Source of the DNA: Thermodesulfovibrio sp.
GTDB taxonomy: Bacteria > Nitrospirota > Thermodesulfovibrionia > Thermodesulfovibrionales > JdFR-85
NCBI GenBank assembly: GCA_027050975.1
Contig: JALUAR010000051.1
Span: 5,866-23,236 of the forward strand
Length of the DNA: 17,371 bases
Reading direction: 5' to 3'
Positions 15,693 to 17,371 of the stretch are shown here, one piece after another. The notes below the pieces were generated by a model. That model was not told the origin of the DNA, did no database searches, and saw nothing but the letters and a program-made list of their open reading frames with translations. Positions within the stretch are counted from its first letter, which is position 1. Each line of letters opens with the position of its first letter. The position numbers were made by a program, and so were the translations under genes.

Positions 15693-16022
15693 ATGAAGGT
15701 CTTTAATGTCAGCAAAAAGGTAAAAGGTTCTGGAGAATACATCCTCGGATACGAGGATACAGGCTCACATGCCTGTTACATGATTTACGGAGTCATGTCT
15801 CCAGGGGAAAAGGGAAGGGAATTAAAACCCGGCAAAGGACATGAAGAGTTGATACTCGCAGTAAAGGGGAGTTTCAGAGTTTCAGGGGCTTACTCAGGCA
15901 TACTTAACGAAGGAGAGGCAATACATCTAAAAGGAGATGAGCAGTGCTTTCTTGAGAACGTTACCGAGGATAAAGCCATTTATATTGCAGCAGGTGGACA
16001 CTCAGAGGCCGGGCACCATTAG
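15693..16022 (+). CDS. Small cupin-domain protein
   Basis: A single-domain protein of 109 residues with a cupin pattern: PGKGHEELILAVKGSFRV (residues 46-63), with H50 and E52 as possible metal ligands and the typical glycine before the turn, and a second, weaker motif around LNEGEAIHLKGDEQCFLENV. Such proteins bind small molecules or metals; the function here is unknown. The C-terminus ends GGHSEAGHH and could add metal ligands. I chose the ATG at 15693 over an upstream in-frame TTG at 15663 because GGAGG (15684-15688) precedes it. It lies between two minus-strand genes, divergent from the GH57-like gene, and its stop overlaps that of the M23 peptidase gene by four bases. Confidence 0.8.
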   Translation: MKVFNVSKKVKGSGEYILGYEDTGSHACYMIYGVMSPGEKGRELKPGKGHEELILAVKGSFRVSGAYSGILNEGEAIHLKGDEQCFLENVTEDKAIYIAAGGHSEAGHH

Positions 16023-17284
16023 TCTGAAAGGCCCCCTTTCTCCAGGTTGGTTGCATAGAGTTTTTCCTGCCTGCTCTTCAGCATGGCAATCTCTGTTTTT
16101 AAATTACTTACATACTCTCTGAAATCAGCCATATATTTTTTCGGTACAGGCCTGTCCCTGGGAACCTTCATCCTGAGGGGATTAATAAATTTTCCATATC
16201 TTTTGATACGATAATCAAGATGTGGCCCTGTGGCCATACCCGTGCTTCCCACATAACCGATTATTTCTCCCTGAACAACCTTCTTGCCCCTACGAATCCC
16301 TTTCTTAATTCTTGAAAGATGACCATAATAGGTCTCATACCCATTGGGATGCCGGATTATAACGCACTTTCCATAATGCCCCTTCCAGCCTGCAAACTTC
16401 ACAGTACCGTTACCAGCAGCAGACACAGGGGTGCCAGCAGGAGCCGCATAATCAACCCCAAGGTGAGGTCTGTATATCTTCAGGATAGGATGCTTGCGTC
16501 TATAACTGAATCCAGAGCTTATGTACTTGAACCTTAGAGGTGCCCTCATCAGGGCCTTTTTCAGAGAACGTCCCTTTTCATCGAAATAGTAGGCCCTGCC
16601 ATCAAGTTCATAACGGTATGCAGAAAATCTTCTGCCATTGTTAACAAACTCTGCTGCCAGGATATTCCCGTACCCTTTAAATACATCATCGAGCCAGAGC
16701 TCTTCCACAAGGATTGTAAAGCTGTCATTCTCTCTTAATTCCGTAACAAAGTCTATCTCAGACTCGAAAATCTCAGCCAGAGTGTATGCAAGCCTTTGAT
16801 GTTCCCGTGTTTTACCCACGGCTGTTATCAGATTGTCCGTTATCTTACCGATTATAAGTGCCAGCCTCCGTTCATATGGGACCTTAACCCTCTCCGCCTT
16901 ATACTCTCCTCCAACATTTATCACCTTCAGATATTCGGAATCGTTAATTGCGTATCTGAAGGAGGTCATCTCTTCGGTACCTTCAGGGAAGGAAAGCAGG
17001 GTTATTATATATGAACGCCCTGGCATCATTCTGACAATATTGTAAACACCCTTTGTGGCATGAGTTATGCTGTAAAGGGGTTGAAGATCAAGATCATGTT
17101 TTTTGAAGATATCAAAAAGGGATTCGCCACGCTTTACAATACCCGCAATTTCAATAACTTCGGGAAGCTCAAGTGATACCGGATGGCCGGGAAATGATTC
17201 AGGATTCTCTCTACCAGAAAGGCTTCTGATAAATATTGTTATCAGAATCAGTGAAATTGGTAATAATATCAACAGTTTTTTCAT
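16019..17284 (-). CDS. M23-family (LytM-like) murein endopeptidase
   Basis: A 421-residue envelope protein. An N-terminal hydrophobic segment (residues 3-20) acts as an uncleaved anchor or signal. A LysM/OapA-like segment follows (VKRGESLFDIFKKHDL, 50-65), then a middle region and the M23 peptidase domain (about 255-372): H274-x3-D278, the catalytic GHLS with H322, and GPHLDYRI with H355 and D357. In classical LytM the last motif is HxH, so the final zinc ligand is aspartate rather than histidine here. It should cut peptide crosslinks of peptidoglycan in the periplasm, in growth or division. A charged, possibly coiled C-terminal tail follows (about 385-415). The ATG has no Shine-Dalgarno; the promoter places the transcription start on or next to the start codon. 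Confidence 0.9.
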   Translation of the reverse strand: MKKLLILLPISLILITIFIRSLSGRENPESFPGHPVSLELPEVIEIAGIVKRGESLFDIFKKHDLDLQPLYSITHATKGVYNIVRMMPGRSYIITLLSFPEGTEEMTSFRYAINDSEYLKVINVGGEYKAERVKVPYERRLALIIGKITDNLITAVGKTREHQRLAYTLAEIFESEIDFVTELRENDSFTILVEELWLDDVFKGYGNILAAEFVNNGRRFSAYRYELDGRAYYFDEKGRSLKKALMRAPLRFKYISSGFSYRRKHPILKIYRPHLGVDYAAPAGTPVSAAGNGTVKFAGWKGHYGKCVIIRHPNGYETYYGHLSRIKKGIRRGKKVVQGEIIGYVGSTGMATGPHLDYRIKRYGKFINPLRMKVPRDRPVPKKYMADFREYVSNLKTEIAMLKSRQEKLYATNLEKGGLSD

Positions 17285-17290
17285 AACTAT

Positions 17291-17319
17291 ATTATATAAA
17301 TTATCTTACAATATTGCAA
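17291..17319 (-). promoter_or_regulatory. Sigma-70-like promoter for the M23 gene, probable leaderless start
   Basis: On the minus strand TTGCAA (17314-17319), a 17-base spacer and a perfect TATAAT (17291-17296) are followed six bases later by the ATG at 17284. Transcription would begin at or within a base or two of the A of the start codon, and no Shine-Dalgarno is seen. Confidence 0.55.
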
Positions 17320-17371
17320 ACTTAAATAGAAAACCAAACAAACAACTCTAACCATTAGAGCAAACCTACGC

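Noticed and set aside
17328..17371. tRNA-like D-arm on the minus strand (TGGTTAGAG core) at the window's right end
   Set aside because: The D-arm-like hairpin CTCTAA-N3-TTAGAG (17346-17360) is present, but no anticodon arm, T-loop (GGTTCGA-like) or closing acceptor stem follows within tRNA distance.

Overview
The window reads as chromosomal DNA of an anaerobic or facultatively anaerobic Gram-negative bacterium. The evidence is a four-cluster iron-sulfur / NrfD-type membrane module with a molybdenum or tungsten oxidoreductase, a sigma-54 PAS-AAA-Fis activator, a GH57/DUF3536 glycosidase-like protein and an M23 endopeptidase. This mix and the moderate GC content recall Nitrospirota (Thermodesulfovibrio-like) or Desulfobacterota, but that placement is an inference from gene content; no rRNA or marker gene is present. 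I count 12 protein-coding genes, all apparently complete, and no rRNA, CRISPR array or transposase. I could not support any tRNA.

Layout. At 3-725 (minus) is a TetR/CecR-type repressor whose own promoter spacer contains palindromes. After a 370-base AT-rich gap comes a rightward pair: a PrpE-type acyl-CoA synthetase (1096-2991) and a PAS-PAS-AAA+-Fis sigma-54 activator (3006-4718). Convergent to them is an FMN-dependent nitronate-monooxygenase-family protein (4812-5942, minus) with a cysteine-rich C-terminal part. A 415-base gap holding a 12-base palindrome and a -24/-12-like element precedes a rightward five-gene cluster (6358-12991): metallo-beta-lactamase-fold (MBL) hydrolase, 905-residue molybdopterin oxidoreductase, four-cluster ferredoxin subunit, NrfD/PsrC-type membrane subunit, second MBL hydrolase. 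The last section holds the GH57/DUF3536 gene (12988-15429, minus), a small cupin (15693-16022, plus) and an M23 peptidase (16019-17284, minus).

How the genes may work together. The oxidoreductase has no Tat signal, so catalysis should be cytoplasmic, with electrons passing through the ferredoxin subunit to the membrane subunit and the quinone pool. That topology suits an acyl-CoA substrate, as in phenylacetyl-CoA:acceptor oxidoreductase (PadBCD). Two thioesterase-like MBL hydrolases flank it and an acyl-CoA ligase lies nearby, so a ligase, CoA-ester oxidation, thioester hydrolysis route is a reasonable but untested hypothesis. The catalytic subunit's N-terminal iron-sulfur motif lacks the third cysteine at its usual place.

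Structured non-coding DNA is unusually rich within the five-gene cluster: a 20-base-arm inverted repeat before the oxidoreductase gene, a 12-base-arm hairpin after it, and a roughly 196-base nested palindrome, like a MITE, between the ferredoxin and membrane-subunit genes. Both convergent gene pairs at the right end overlap by four bases at their stop codons.
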